A stretch of 64,000 nt of DNA from Cryptomeria japonica (Eukaryota; Streptophyta; Pinopsida; Cupressales; Cupressaceae), in contig NC_081406.1 in the NCBI RefSeq assembly GCF_030272615.1, positions 190,585,891 to 190,649,890 of the forward strand. The letters are read 5' to 3'. This document shows, one piece after another, positions 1 to 10,928 of this stretch. The position numbers and the translations under genes were made by a program. Numbering within the stretch: position 1 is the stretch's first letter; every line of letters begins with the position of its first letter. The notes under the pieces are model-generated. The model saw nothing but the letters and a program-made list of their open reading frames with translations. It was not told the DNA's origin and did no database searches.

Positions 1-1481
1 CAAAAAAATCTCAATACCCCACACTTCATGATACCCCCATTCCTCCATCTACTCATATCAAAGCTTCCATATCCTCCTCCATCACACAATCCCCAAAACT
101 CCAATCATACCAAAATATTGTTCCAAAGCATGCTAGCATAGAATCCTCTCAATCTCATGATGAATCTCCCTCCACTCCTTCTAATGATCCCATTCCCTCC
201 ACTTCATCTCATGATCACACGATCCCTACATCCAATCCTCTCTCACCATCGTATGATCCTCTTCCATCTCATGATCCAATCACCCCTCCCACTCCATCTC
301 ATGATACACTCCCTAATCAAGATCAAAGTATCCCTTAATGTCCATGTCATAATCTCAATCCATCTTAAGTTCCTAATCTTCCTCCCACACCTCATCCCCC
401 TCAAAATGGACTCGCATCTTGTTTCCAAAATAATAAGGGTCCTCAAGCTAATGCTCAAGATGTTGGTACATCCTCTATTCCTCCTAAATCCAAAAGTCCT
501 TATGCTAATCAATTTTTTTTATCCCCCGTCGTCCACATCCATTTTGGGACCCTATATTCCAAAGCTAAATCCTTCAATCCTTCCATCCATTTTGGGTCCT
601 TACATCCCTCCATCCGCCACCCTATCACCTCAAATAATCCCTAAGCAAGATCAACAAAGGAACACATCATTGAATGCCTCCCAATACTCTCCTTCCATCA
701 TCCCACCATCTATAAAATCCTTAAGTTGTTCATCCTCATGCACCCATCCCATTGCTATTGGAAGCAATTTGGATGCTCAATCTAAAAAGCATAAAGCTCA
801 AAATCCACAAAAATCAAAGGATCAACATGTCCCCTCAAAATGACATGCTCAAAAAGAAAATATGATCTGAAAGAAAGAAAAATAAAAAAGGCCACAAAGG
901 CCCCAAAAGAAAAAATCAAAAACTATGTTGATTCCCAAATTACTCAAATAATCAATGCATCCCAAAGTAAAATCAAAATGCATCCAAACTTCCTAATCCA
1001 GAAGCTCCATCCTTTCATAATTCCTCCAATCCTCCACCTAACACTCCTACATCTTCAAAATCCATTTTGGCTCCTTATGTTCCAAAATCCACCCTCCCAA
1101 CCCCATCATCCCCTTCTTCTATTTTAGGTCCTCATTTCCTAAAATCCACACTTTATCCTCCATCTAATCCAAAATCTTCTCCTCCACTACTCCACCACCC
1201 TTAAAGGTGTGTGCCAATTTTTATCTTCCACAAATTTTTCAAAACCCCATCCATTATCCACCATCCATTTTTTACAATCCCATTCCATTAATCCAAACCT
1301 TATCTTCCATCCCTTATCCATTTCATCTCCCCAAGTATTGTTACCAACATCTATGAGCATACCTCTAGTTCAAACAAATACTAAGGGATACCATCCATGG
1401 AACTAGATGCTTGAGTCCTCCCTCCCTCCTTCAAGCACCCACTATCAACTCATTCTCATCCTTGTCCATCAAAACTATTCC

Positions 1482-1570
1482 AAAATAAAAATAAAAATAA
1501 AAAAATAAAAAAATAAAAAAATAAAAAAATAAAAAAATAAAAAAATAAAAAAATAAAAAAATAAAAAAAT
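1482..1570. repeat. (ATAAAAA)n microsatellite
   Basis: An uninterrupted run of A-rich units, mostly ataaaaa, lies inside the noncoding internal region. It is followed to about 1680 by degenerate A-rich sequence. Confidence 0.9.
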
Positions 1571-2588
1571 CAAGAAAAATACAAAAAAATCAAAAAGAAA
1601 AAAAGAAAAAAAAAGAAAAGCAAAAAATAAATAAAGAAAAATAAAATTAAAAAATCAGAAAAAAGTAAAGAAAAATCATTTCATCCAATGGTGAAAACCA
1701 CTTCTTGTGGCGCCTTGGGTAAGTACCATGTGAAAACTTGGCAAACAAGCATCATGTGTAATCCCCCCTCTTGCACTCTACACTTGGGGGGAATCTTAAT
1801 CCATGCAATTGACCCATACATCTACATCCTATCTAAGTCCATTCTCCTTTCCTATCTTTGATCTTGATTATCCTATCCATATCCTCCATCTCATATCCCT
1901 CATCCTATCAAAATGAATCCTCCACTCTTATATTTGGTCTTGATCATATAGAGGCAAAATAATGTATATGCATGCATGCTTTGGAGCATTCAAGCCTTAA
2001 TCCTCTACCATCCATATCCATTACACATTATCTTTCCACCTCACACATCTTTATCCACCATCTTTTCTATCCTTCATTCCACTACTCTTAGTGGGGCATT
2101 TTCCTCCTTTGCAACATAGTCCTTGGGTGTCCATCATTTATTCCTCCATATCCATCCATTTGATCCATCTGTCTCCTATCCATACAATATCTCCCTCTAT
2201 CGATCCATCTTTTTTTTAACCAATCCTTGGTTCTCCCTTGTCATTGGTTTTAGTCAATCAAATCCTATCCACCATTCCACCCCATCCTATCCAATTCTTA
2301 ATCCAATCCTATCTCATCCAATCATATTATCCATCTCTTCCAACTCAATCATTAATCCCATCCCCAATTCAATCCTACTCAATCTTTTTCATCCTATCTA
2401 ATCATCTATCCTTCATCCATCCAATCCAATCCATCAAACTAATATTTTCCCATCGACTTGAGCTCACATTGACTTTTACTTAATCCAAGCACCCATCCAT
2501 ACTTTACTAATCAAATCCAAGTGGAAATCCTCTCATCTATAGACCTTGTACATCCGACTTGTCTTTTTCCATCCAGCAATCTAGCCAC

Positions 2589-2696
2589 ACCCTGCCCATC
2601 AGGATGAATGCTTCCCATGTCTGGCAGTTCATCCAAATCCATCACCTGCCCATTGGGATGCATCCTTCCCTAGTCTGACAATTTACTCAAATCCAT
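2589..2696. repeat. 54-bp tandem duplication
   Basis: Two adjacent copies (2589-2642 and 2643-2696) share the order ctgccca...ggatg...cttccc...agt(t)...tcaaatccat, with roughly one mismatch in five bases. It lies in the pyrimidine-rich internal region. Confidence 0.65.
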
Positions 2697-3383
2697 GTCC
2701 TACTCTTGGCAAGAGATGCCAGTTGGTCATGTGCATGGTGTTTGCATGCTTGAACTTTTCTCTTTATTTCCATCTTGTGTCCTAGAACTATACTTGTTCA
2801 GGTCTACCTTGATCATCCTATATCTTGGTACGTCTTGACTGGTGTGTAATGGGGCATAGTTTTCATGGCATGGTGTGTTTGAAGGTTTTCCTTGTACGAT
2901 CCGACAACCCTGCATTAGTATTTATCAACACTTGCATGATTGTGTGCAAGGCATACCTGTTTGACTGAGTGTCAATCCACGCCTCAGATCTTCATATCAT
3001 CCTGGTTCTTATAATCAGTGGTGTAGACTATCCATGGCAATATCAAACCTAGGTTTTCTCTCTATACTTGCTCAACAAGAAATTCAATCCATTTATCATT
3101 TCTTTATCTCATTTCATTCACAACACTCCAATCCATCCTCGTTCCCTCTTTCATCATCTTCATCCTTTCATCACCTCGTCTTCTCATCCTTTTCAAGAGC
3201 ACACCCATGCTCTTCAAACCCGCATGTCCTCTCAAGGGGGCATACAACTACTTCCTCGTCATCCTTGCTCCTTGTCATTCTTCCTCATATTATGGCTGGG
3301 GCATCATGCTACTAGTCCTTGTCCTTTTCTTCCACCATGTTTTATTCTTCTTTTATATAACATCATTTCACGATGCTATATCA

Positions 3384-3396
3384 AAGAGGGGAAAAA
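3384..3396 (+). promoter_or_regulatory. polypurine tract
   Basis: The purine run caaagaggggaaaaa abuts the LTR start TGTAGACACC. In LTR retrotransposons this tract primes plus-strand DNA synthesis, so it fixes the orientation as plus. Confidence 0.7.
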
Positions 3397-4123
3397 TGTA
3401 GACACCTAAAATTAATATTTAATTAATTTAATCCCGTCAACATACTTGATTGACTTAATTGTTCTATCCTTATTCTTCAGTGTTAATTAAATCTAATTTA
3501 ATTAATCCTATCACTATTGTCCAATAATTATTTTATGAAATAAATTAATTATTCCTGAATTCTTCCAAAGTCCCTCCAATAATTATTTCCTCTAAACCCA
3601 CTCAGTTTATTAATTTTAATTAATTAACCTATTCATGTGATTCCTACAAATCACTTTTCCTAATCCCACTCAACCTAATTAATCCTTCTAGAATCTCTCA
3701 TAATCATGATTATCATTATCCTTCAATTTTATATTCCCACTCATGTCATATCAACATAGAGTCTCTCAAAGAAATTCAAATTTCTTTGAATCCCTTAATG
3801 CATCCTTATTTTGGAATTTTTAATTCCTCATTTTGAAATTCAAATTTCCTTTCCCCCCTCTTCTCAAGGAATTTTATATTCCTATTTATTTTCCCAAGGA
3901 ACCCTTGATCTGTGCCTTCCATCTCAAATCAATCTCAACCCTACATAATAAAATCAATCTCAGCCCTTCATTGGCCTCCTCCAATCTATAAATTGGAGGA
4001 TTATTTCCTCACAAAAGGATCCACTTCCTCTATAGCATTCTCATGCTTCCCATTTCTCTTCTATCTTCTTCCCTCAATCTTCCAATTCAAATCCATCCAA
4101 GGTCTAGACAATCTGCAACCATA
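3397..4123 (+). repeat. 3' LTR, TGTAGACACC family
   Basis: It starts TGTAGACACCTAAAATTAAT and shares a similar order of AT-rich and pyrimidine-rich blocks with the inverted LTR at 5444-6671, including 'cattggcctcctccaatctataaattggag'-like sequence near 3970-4000. Similarity fades after about 4060. I place the end near the CA at 4123, but it may be truncated; no target-site duplication can be tested because the left end is outside the window. Confidence 0.55.
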
Positions 4124-4204
4124 GGAACATAATGGGTCAACCACAAATAGAAAAACTGCTTCTCATAGACTATTCTCAGGCATAAATATCCTTCAAATAA
4201 TATT

Positions 4205-4560
4205 TCATACCACCAAAAGAGACATATGGCCCAATAAGAAACATCTTTCATTCATATCTTGAGGTAATTGATTATTGGAATGCAATGCACAAGTAGAAGA
4301 TTGTAGAACAAACAAACATATTGTGAGACCGATAGATTGTGTAGCAACATCAAATAATGAATATTTAACCATTTCACCAAGGGACCTGATAACCTTGTCA
4401 TAGGTCAAAGAAATTTTCCATATAATTTTCCAAAAAATGTACTATCACAACTATCCATGTAGGAGAATGCAACACATTCTTTCAAATGACCAAACTGCTC
4501 TTCTGACAAACTAGAATTGAAAGATCAAGCAAGTATAACTTCTTTTGTATGTAATGAAAG
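4205..4560 (-). pseudogene. unrecognised coding remnant
   Basis: Reading leftwards on the minus strand there is a protein-like stretch with one frame change. The right part (about 4560-4420) contains SEEQFGHLKECVAFSYMDS; the left part (4408-4205) contains VIRSLGEMVKYSLFDVATQS. The amino-acid mix looks like real protein rather than low complexity. I recognise no domain. It lies on the same strand as the remnant at 6677-9145 and could be its C-terminal part, separated by the solo LTR at 5444-6671. A stop and a frameshift show that it is not functional. Confidence 0.4.
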
Positions 4561-5443
4561 CAATTCAAAACTTGATAGTATGCACAAATCCCACTACTAA
4601 ACTAAACTCCATATTCACACAACAAAATGATGCAATGTGAAGAAATGCAAAGCAAAAATACAGACCATAGTCAAAAATAAATTTATTGTCTCAACACTTG
4701 GAAATTTTTTCTTAAACTACTAGATGCAAAATTGAACTAACACAATAAAAAAGTCTTGTCCAAATTAAGTAATCTTAAAAAAAGTGTCATCAATATGAAC
4801 ATATGAAAAACCATAAGATGCAACACAAGTCATGAGCTCTCGATAGATATGAAAAAATAAGTTAAGCCTCCAAATTGACTGTTGCACCAAAGAACAACAT
4901 GTCACCACATCTTCAACATACTACCATATGAAATATTGCCTTCAACATGACATCATTCTATCATTTGATACACCAAAAAATCATAATAAATTCATCTTTG
5001 ACCCAAACTAAGTGATAATACATATTTCCCTACATTAGTTTTGACATCAATTACAACATACATTTCCAAGTCGCTCTCACTAAGATCAACAAGTCTCCAA
5101 TGATCTCCCCCTATCACTGATGACAACGAAATGTACATATCTACAAAAAAATTGTATATATTCTCCATTATCTTATTTCTTTTCCTTTGACATCAAGGAA
5201 AAGGGGAAACTTATTTACACTAGTAATAAATGGAACTATATATGCTCCCCCTAACTATATGTACACATTTCAAAAATCTCCTAATTGGATGGAGAGTCCT
5301 TAAAACATATAAAAAAGTTCTTCATAAAAAAATTAACCAAGAATATATTATGCCTTAAAATATTCTTTGGAAGGTAGGATACCTTTATATTGTACCTTCA
5401 AAATAACAAGAGTAGTTTCCCAAGTAGCCAAGGCAGAAGAAAG
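4561..5443. other. no feature resolved
   Basis: AT-rich sequence with scattered ctccccct motifs near 5105 and 5245. No ORF with a recognisable domain and no clear repeat boundary. The last five bases, gaaag (5439-5443), are the left target-site duplication of the next LTR. Confidence 0.5.
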
Positions 5444-6671
5444 TGAACCAAGAGAGAACAAATGTGAAGTCTTATGGTTAATTTCAAATCAAATAAACAT
5501 AAAACAATCAATCATACATTAAATAAAACCATTTATACCTTGACAATGATCTTTTCTTTCTCCTCGGATTGAGCCTTTGATGAAGTGAAGAATCCACCCC
5601 TCCTCCACTTGGTTGGATTGGCTCTTTGATAAGATTGTGGATTGTTCTCCACTACACAACAAGATTGATTGGATTGAATGATTAATATGGATGAGATGGA
5701 TGAGTCAAGATTTTGGCATTATGAGGGTGTGATGGATGATTTTGGATCTCAAATGTATAGGATAAGATTAGATGAGAAGTGGATGAAGGATGAAATGGAC
5801 AAAATAAGAATATGACGAAAGTGGATGATTTGTGAGGAGATGAGACTCCAATTTATAGATTGGAGGAGGCTATAATGGAGGGAAAAGATTTATTTGGAAA
5901 TGAAGGGTTAGGATTGATAGAAAGAGTGGGAGAGGATTGAGAGGACAAAGTGGGAGAACCAAGGCATTTCTTGTCTCCACACTTCTCAAGATTCATGGGG
6001 AAGAGATCCCAAGTACATTGGAAAGAGAAAAAAGGAATATAAAATTACTTGGGGGAAGGGAGGAGGAATTAAAAATTCCAAAATAAGAGATGTGTGGGAA
6101 GACTAAATGATAAAAGGAATTAAAAATTCCTTGGGAAGAGGATGCATGGGGAGATTCAAAGAATTTGAATTTCTTTAAAAGGATCAAAGTGGGAATTTAT
6201 GGAAAAGAGTTGATTCATCCCTAATCAAGGTGATTAGGGATGTGCTGAAAATGATTAAGGAGATTGATTAGGTGGGTTAATGAGGGACTAGAAGTACAAG
6301 TGGAAAACTTAGGAGGATGTGACATGAAGAGAGATAATGACTGGAGGAATATAAAATTGAGGAATAATGATAAGCATGATTAGAATGGAATTAATTAGGC
6401 TAGATGATAGGATTAGAAAGAGTGATTTGTAGGAATCACATGATTAGCTTAGTTAATTGAAATTAATTAACTAAGAAGGGTTTAGAAGAAATAAATGATA
6501 TTTGAAATGATTTTAGAAGAATGGGAATAATTAATTTTTGATAAATTAATTATAAGGTTGCAATGATTAAATTAATTAAATAAGATTTAATTAATTTTAA
6601 GTGGAAGAGGACTAACACAATTAATTGAATTAATTATGTGGAAAGGCTTAAATTAATTTTAGGTGTCTATA
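5444..6671 (-). mobile_element. solo LTR, TGTAGACACC family, inverted
   Basis: On the minus strand it starts TATAGACACCTAAAATT (TG mutated to TA) and ends CTTGGTTCA; on the plus strand it runs from TGAACCAAG to GGTGTCTATA. It is bracketed by a perfect 5-bp direct repeat, gaaag, at 5439-5443 and 6672-6676. There is no internal region, so it is a solo LTR left by recombination between the two LTRs of a full element. It interrupts the minus-strand coding remnant: reading resumes beyond 6677. Confidence 0.85.
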
Positions 6672-6676
6672 GAAAG

Positions 6677-9145
6677 AATCGTGTTCTAACACTCAAATTG
6701 TAAAGATAGATCTTCTGCAACACCAACATCATCCAGCTCCTTCATATTTTGTTCAACTTTATTTGCATCACCCAAAGTTGGAGATAATACTACCAACCTT
6801 AGATCAATATTTTCTCTTAATAAACCAAATTGTTTCTTTATTTTATTCCTTTACTCTTATAAGAAATTCAATGACATATGTAGTTGACCATTCTATAATT
6901 AGAGGGAGCCATCCACATCTTTCTCTAGGCCATATGCACCATTCATCCGAAAAATCTAGGATTGAGTCCATTTGTGCTTTGATGTTCTTCATGGATTATA
7001 GCCATTTTAAATAGTACTTATACAATTATGTAGCTTCAACAACACTATTTTTAAACTTCTTCATACTATCCATCAACAAGGTATGAGAATGGGTACACCT
7101 ATTGGAAACCTCTACCTTCCTCTTTTCATTCAATCTCCTTAGAGAATTTTCTTCTAATTTCATTTTCATATGGGGTGAATGACCTTTGAAAGAATCCATT
7201 AGTAACTTCATTTGTTTCTCCAAAGCTAAAAATATGTCAATGTCAACTTACGTTAATCCATCATTGATTAACTTTACTTCTTCTTCAACAAGACTAGATT
7301 TATTCACATGTTCAAGTGCTTGTACTCTTTTCTAGACAATGAGCTCAATAAGTCACTTAGCTGAAATTTCAAAAATGGGAACCTTCAAAAATTGTGGAGT
7401 TACAACTGGCTCAATTTGCACTTGTAGACTTAATAGATCTTTGAAAGAATCTATAGCCTCATCACTTTGACCGCTAGTCAAAGAATCCCGCTTCTTGTTT
7501 GACTCTACATTATCATCTTGGGCTTTCTCAGTAGGTGTATCTTCCTTCTTATCTTCTTCACCATCCCCTATTGTATTCTTATCCTTTTCTCCTTCTTCTT
7601 CAACATCAATATTTTCTCTTTTTCTTTAATTCAATATTCTTTATTTCACTATTCTCCTCACCATCAAACATATCTACATTCTTTGTGTCTTATAGAATAT
7701 ATTCCTCAACTTGACTTGTATTGAACTCCAAAATGGGAACATTCCTCTCATTTCCTTTCTTTGTTTGCTCTACATCGAGATCCTCAACAACAATATCATC
7801 TAGACCAATATCCCTTGAAGGGCCTTATTCTTCTGTCACAACACCATCTCTTTTCATTTACCTCAAGATTCTAGTAGTTAGCTATGTTAGATAGTTCAAA
7901 TAACTGAAATACAACTGAGAGTGGGGGGTGGGGTGTGAATCAGTTGTCACATATTACTGGAACCATTAACAATTAAAACTTTAATACCGAAACCCAAAAC
8001 ATTAATACTAGAATAACAATTCAATCAATTAAGCATAAAGAATAATCACATAATAAATACCATCCACATGACACCAAGAATTATACATGGAAAACCTAGT
8101 AAAGGGAAAAACCACGGTGGGAAGCTTATCCACAGTTAGATAATACTTCTACAGTAAGTATGTGAATTACAATTCAGAGGCCTACACTTGTAGGAAGGCC
8201 AACAACCTAGAGCGCATTGCTTATCACAAAAGGAGCCTCATTGACTACATAGAAATCCAGACTACAATCCGGAGAAGTGTTGAACTGCAAAAGATATCAT
8301 CTCCAATGCCTGAGTACAGTTCTAGTTAAGCTCAATACCAGAGGACTAAATCCTCTTACATAAACCCAATTCGATCTCCAATGATCAACCAAATCCTTTG
8401 CCTGAATGATATTACATTATTTGCACATAACACTCCTTTCCCATAGCCAAGATGATCTACAAGGGGATCTTACATCTATATATACAAACCCTCAACCATA
8501 AAAAATTAGGTCGGCCACCAGATAATAAACCAATTACATAATTACAAACCATGTTAGCCTTATACCAAACAAATAATATCCAACACATAAGACATCCCAG
8601 AAACACATCGAGAGGTCCAATCCACACGTTACATTAAAGCTTGTCCATAACCTAGATCAATCGGGACTCAGTATAGGTCCACACGTTACAACAATGATCT
8701 CCATCTGCCAAGTCTTGAACATGATCACCAACAACATCCTGAAACTCCACCAGAAGTTGCACCAACACCACTTATGAAATTCATCAAAGATCTTCATCAA
8801 AAGCTCTCTCGGTGAAACCCTCACCGAAACCAGAAGCCAATCTTCTCAGCAAACAGGATAGCATCCGATCATCAGACCAAAACCAAATTACTGAATATGA
8901 ACATGAGTATCAAGATTAAGCCAATTCCATAACCAAATCATACCGGAGCCTACCAGATCTGTTTTTTTTGCTTAGCTCTTTCCCCTATCTCTGAGTTAGC
9001 TAGGAAATTTATTCCTTAGATAATGTAGCACTAATTTTCTTGATGGCTTGTTCTTTCATTTTTGCTTCTAATTCCACTGATTCACTTATTCTTTATATTC
9101 TAACATCTATAATGTCTTCATATTGTCTTGATCATGGATGCCATC
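6677..9145 (-). pseudogene. unrecognised acidic, charged protein remnant, split by an LTR
   Basis: The minus strand carries one largely continuous frame from about 9145 down to 7023, with scattered stops. Segments include VELEAKMKEQAIKKISATLS (about 9080-9020), DIGLDDIVVEDLD (about 7820), a highly acidic/lysine-rich stretch (7640-7530), and LALEKQMKLLMDSFKGHSPH (about 7220-7160), ending SVVEAT at about 7026. More coding-like sequence lies at 6790-6677. The LTR insertion lies between two gttagcta copies (7877-7884, 8995-9002); if one copy is removed the frame continues, so it was one ORF before insertion. Stops are TAA, TGA and TAG. I recognise no family; a TE-encoded accessory protein is one possibility. 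Confidence 0.5.
7885..8994 (-). mobile_element. Copia-type LTR insertion (probable solo LTR, right end degraded)
   Basis: It begins TGTTAGATAG and soon carries the family signature caactgagag...gtgaatcagttg (about 7910-7945), then ggaaaaccta...gggaaaaaccac (8088-8115) and aattaggtcggccacc (about 8502-8520). These blocks also occur in the LTRs at 36680, 52087 and 57902. Similarity ends near 8962, so the 5' end of the LTR on the minus strand seems truncated. It lies between 8-bp direct repeats gttagcta. No PBS or internal sequence is present. Confidence 0.65.
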
Positions 9146-9365
9146 ATGAATGCTTGAAATTTGGACTTGACTTTTCCTTCACTATCTTGATAATTCTTGA
9201 TTGATTTCTCACTTGAATGTGTGAAAGTACAATTGGAAACTTGTAGAGAGATTCTCAAAATGAGGGGGTTAGGCTTGCTTTATACCTAATCACAACAAAC
9301 ATGTTTGAAATTTTGGAGTAGGCCCACATAGAGAATGTTTTTGCACCTTTGAAATGTGACCATTG

Positions 9366-9480
9366 TGGGGTCCAAATTTGGGCCCCTTTTGGGAGGACCA
9401 TGGCACCCCAGGTGTCCTGGTCCTGGGACCACCATGCCGAAGGTACCCTTATCCTCCCAATTGGGACTCAAATTTGGATA
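9366..9480. repeat. imperfect palindrome, about 57-bp arms
   Basis: The left arm starts ccaaatttgggcccc and the right arm ends gggactcaaatttgg. Reverse-complementing the right arm gives the same order ccaaatttg-g-ccc-ttgggagga-...-ggtcc. GC content is far above the AT-rich surroundings. The two strands therefore encode similar short ORFs, which are shadows and not genes. Confidence 0.6.
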
Positions 9481-9875
9481 GTGTCCCAGAAACATATAGA
9501 AGAATCATATTTTGGATTGGTGTGAGTAGAATCAAAGTAGAGTCAAGGCATTGAAGGTCAAAACATAAAAGTGATGCCTAAGTGAGGATGAAATTGCATA
9601 GGGATACAATTTATGATGCTACAAATTGTAAATTATATTTATAGAAGATATAAGTAAAAGTAAAAATAAGTGAAATACAATTTAAACCAAATGAAAAATA
9701 ATTATTGCTTTAAAATCTTAAATACAAAACAAAAACCTTAAGTTTACAATTACGCTTAGAAGTAAATTTCTAAACTAATATTAGAAAGTAATTAAAGATA
9801 ATATTTTAGAAATACACTTGAAAAAGAAAATATTTATATTTCATGTTGAAAAATATTCTAAATTAATATTATTTG
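9481..9875. other. no feature resolved
   Basis: Very A/T-rich sequence without ORFs, repeats or transposon ends that I can identify. Confidence 0.5.
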
Positions 9876-9955
9876 GTTGGGGTCTTGTCTCAATTAGTGA
9901 GAGCTTCTTGTGGTAAAGAACAAGGTCATGAGGTCTAGTCTCCCACCATTCCATC
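9876..9955 (+). other. tRNA-like relic (possible SINE head)
   Basis: The block ggttggggtcttgtctcaat with tagtgagagc resembles a tRNA 5' half with an A-box (tctcaattagtgagagc). The block aggtctagtctccc, about 45 bases later, resembles a B-box (GGTTCGAnTCC) with two mismatches. The spacing fits a tRNA-derived RNA polymerase III promoter. The acceptor stem does not pair convincingly, so it is not a functional tRNA gene. A SINE head or a tRNA pseudogene are both possible. Confidence 0.35.
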
Positions 9956-10206
9956 TAGTACTAGAAGACTTGTAGGTTACCCGATTCCTACACTCTAAAA
10001 CAAAAGAATAAAATTATAATCTCTTTTAGTAATTTTTTATAGTTTACTAATAATTAGAAGTTTTAATTAGATAAAATAGGAGAGGCCCAAATCTTTACCT
10101 AATAGTTGTAATGCTAAGACCATGGGTCTCACAAGGAGTGATCGCACTCGCCAAATCGAATAGCTGACAAAAAGGAACTAGAACCAACCAACAACTAGAA
10201 ACAATT

Positions 10207-10928
10207 AACAATAGAAAACTAAACTAGAAATTGAAGGATACCAAAAATGCCCATAGAAGACACAAACCGATGGTCTACCTGGTGGGGATTTTTTCAGGTT
10301 GTCAATCCTTGTGAAGCAATTGAACCTTCTCAGAAAAAAGACATTCTTTTATTTGAACCTTTGCCTAAAGAGATAGTAGGGGACTCTAGTGTAGCCTTGA
10401 TCATGGTTCAAATAGGCTCCAAAACATTGTCTGATGTCATTTCCAGGTAGTGATTCCTCTTCACATGTCTTCTATTAATCTCTTTCTGGATAACTTTTAG
10501 AGAAGCCAATTTTTTTCTCACCATTTTGTTGTTGAGATCCACCATCTCATCTAGTCTCCTTTTAATAGTCTCCCAGTTGGCTTGTAGTTCTATAATAATC
10601 CTATCAGTTTCCTTCCTTTTCTCTCTTTGGTCCACCTTATCACCAAGATCCTTAATTTCCTCCTCCAGATTATCCCATTTCTTGAGTCTCTCCACAAAAT
10701 CATTAGCCACCAACCAAACCCTTTCATCATTATCTTCCATTGCCCAAATGGAATCTCTTGCATCAACCTCAGACAACATCTCCAATTTATTTATTTTCTC
10801 CTTTGCAATATCAAAATGGGCGAGGATCCAATGAATGATGGCATTATATCTATTATAGGCACCAAAACGTTCATTAACCTTCTCACCAATATTTGATACA
10901 TACCACTTCTAGGGGGAAGTAACATGAT
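10207..10928 (-). pseudogene. unrecognised coiled-coil protein, C-terminal piece
   Basis: From the Copia boundary at 10928 the minus strand reads a frame with KWYVSNIGEKVNERFGAYNR, then a long charged segment (VWLVANDFVERLKKWDNLEE, KRRLDEMVDLNNKMVRKKLA) typical of coiled coil, ending EMTSDNVLEPI at about 10408 with further decayed frame to about 10207. A TAG precedes KWYV. This appears to be the C-terminal part of the gene whose N-terminal piece lies at 18109-18680, the Copia element having inserted between them. Family unknown. Confidence 0.5.

Larger units (their letters stand above)
1..4123 (+). mobile_element. 3' half of an LTR retrotransposon (internal region plus 3' LTR)
   Basis: The plus strand of 1-3396 is strongly pyrimidine-rich, with endless catcc/ccatc-type motifs and no recognisable protein domain. 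It ends in a polypurine tract directly followed by TGTAGACACC, the start of an LTR. This is the expected order at the 3' end of an LTR retrotransposon: long noncoding internal tail, PPT, 3' LTR. Gag, pol and the 5' LTR would lie left of the window. The family is probably Ty3/Gypsy, because the same TGTAGACACCTAAAA start recurs in two solo LTRs here, but no coding domain proves it. The right end of the LTR is not resolved. Confidence 0.6.

Noticed and set aside
157-1127. Long plus-strand ORFs rich in Pro, Ser, His and Leu
   Set aside because: They come from catcc/ccatc low-complexity sequence, which is open in several frames. No domain; they lie in the noncoding tail of an LTR element.
10526-10896. 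Plus-strand ORFs over the coiled-coil gene
   Set aside because: Shadows of the minus-strand coding remnant.
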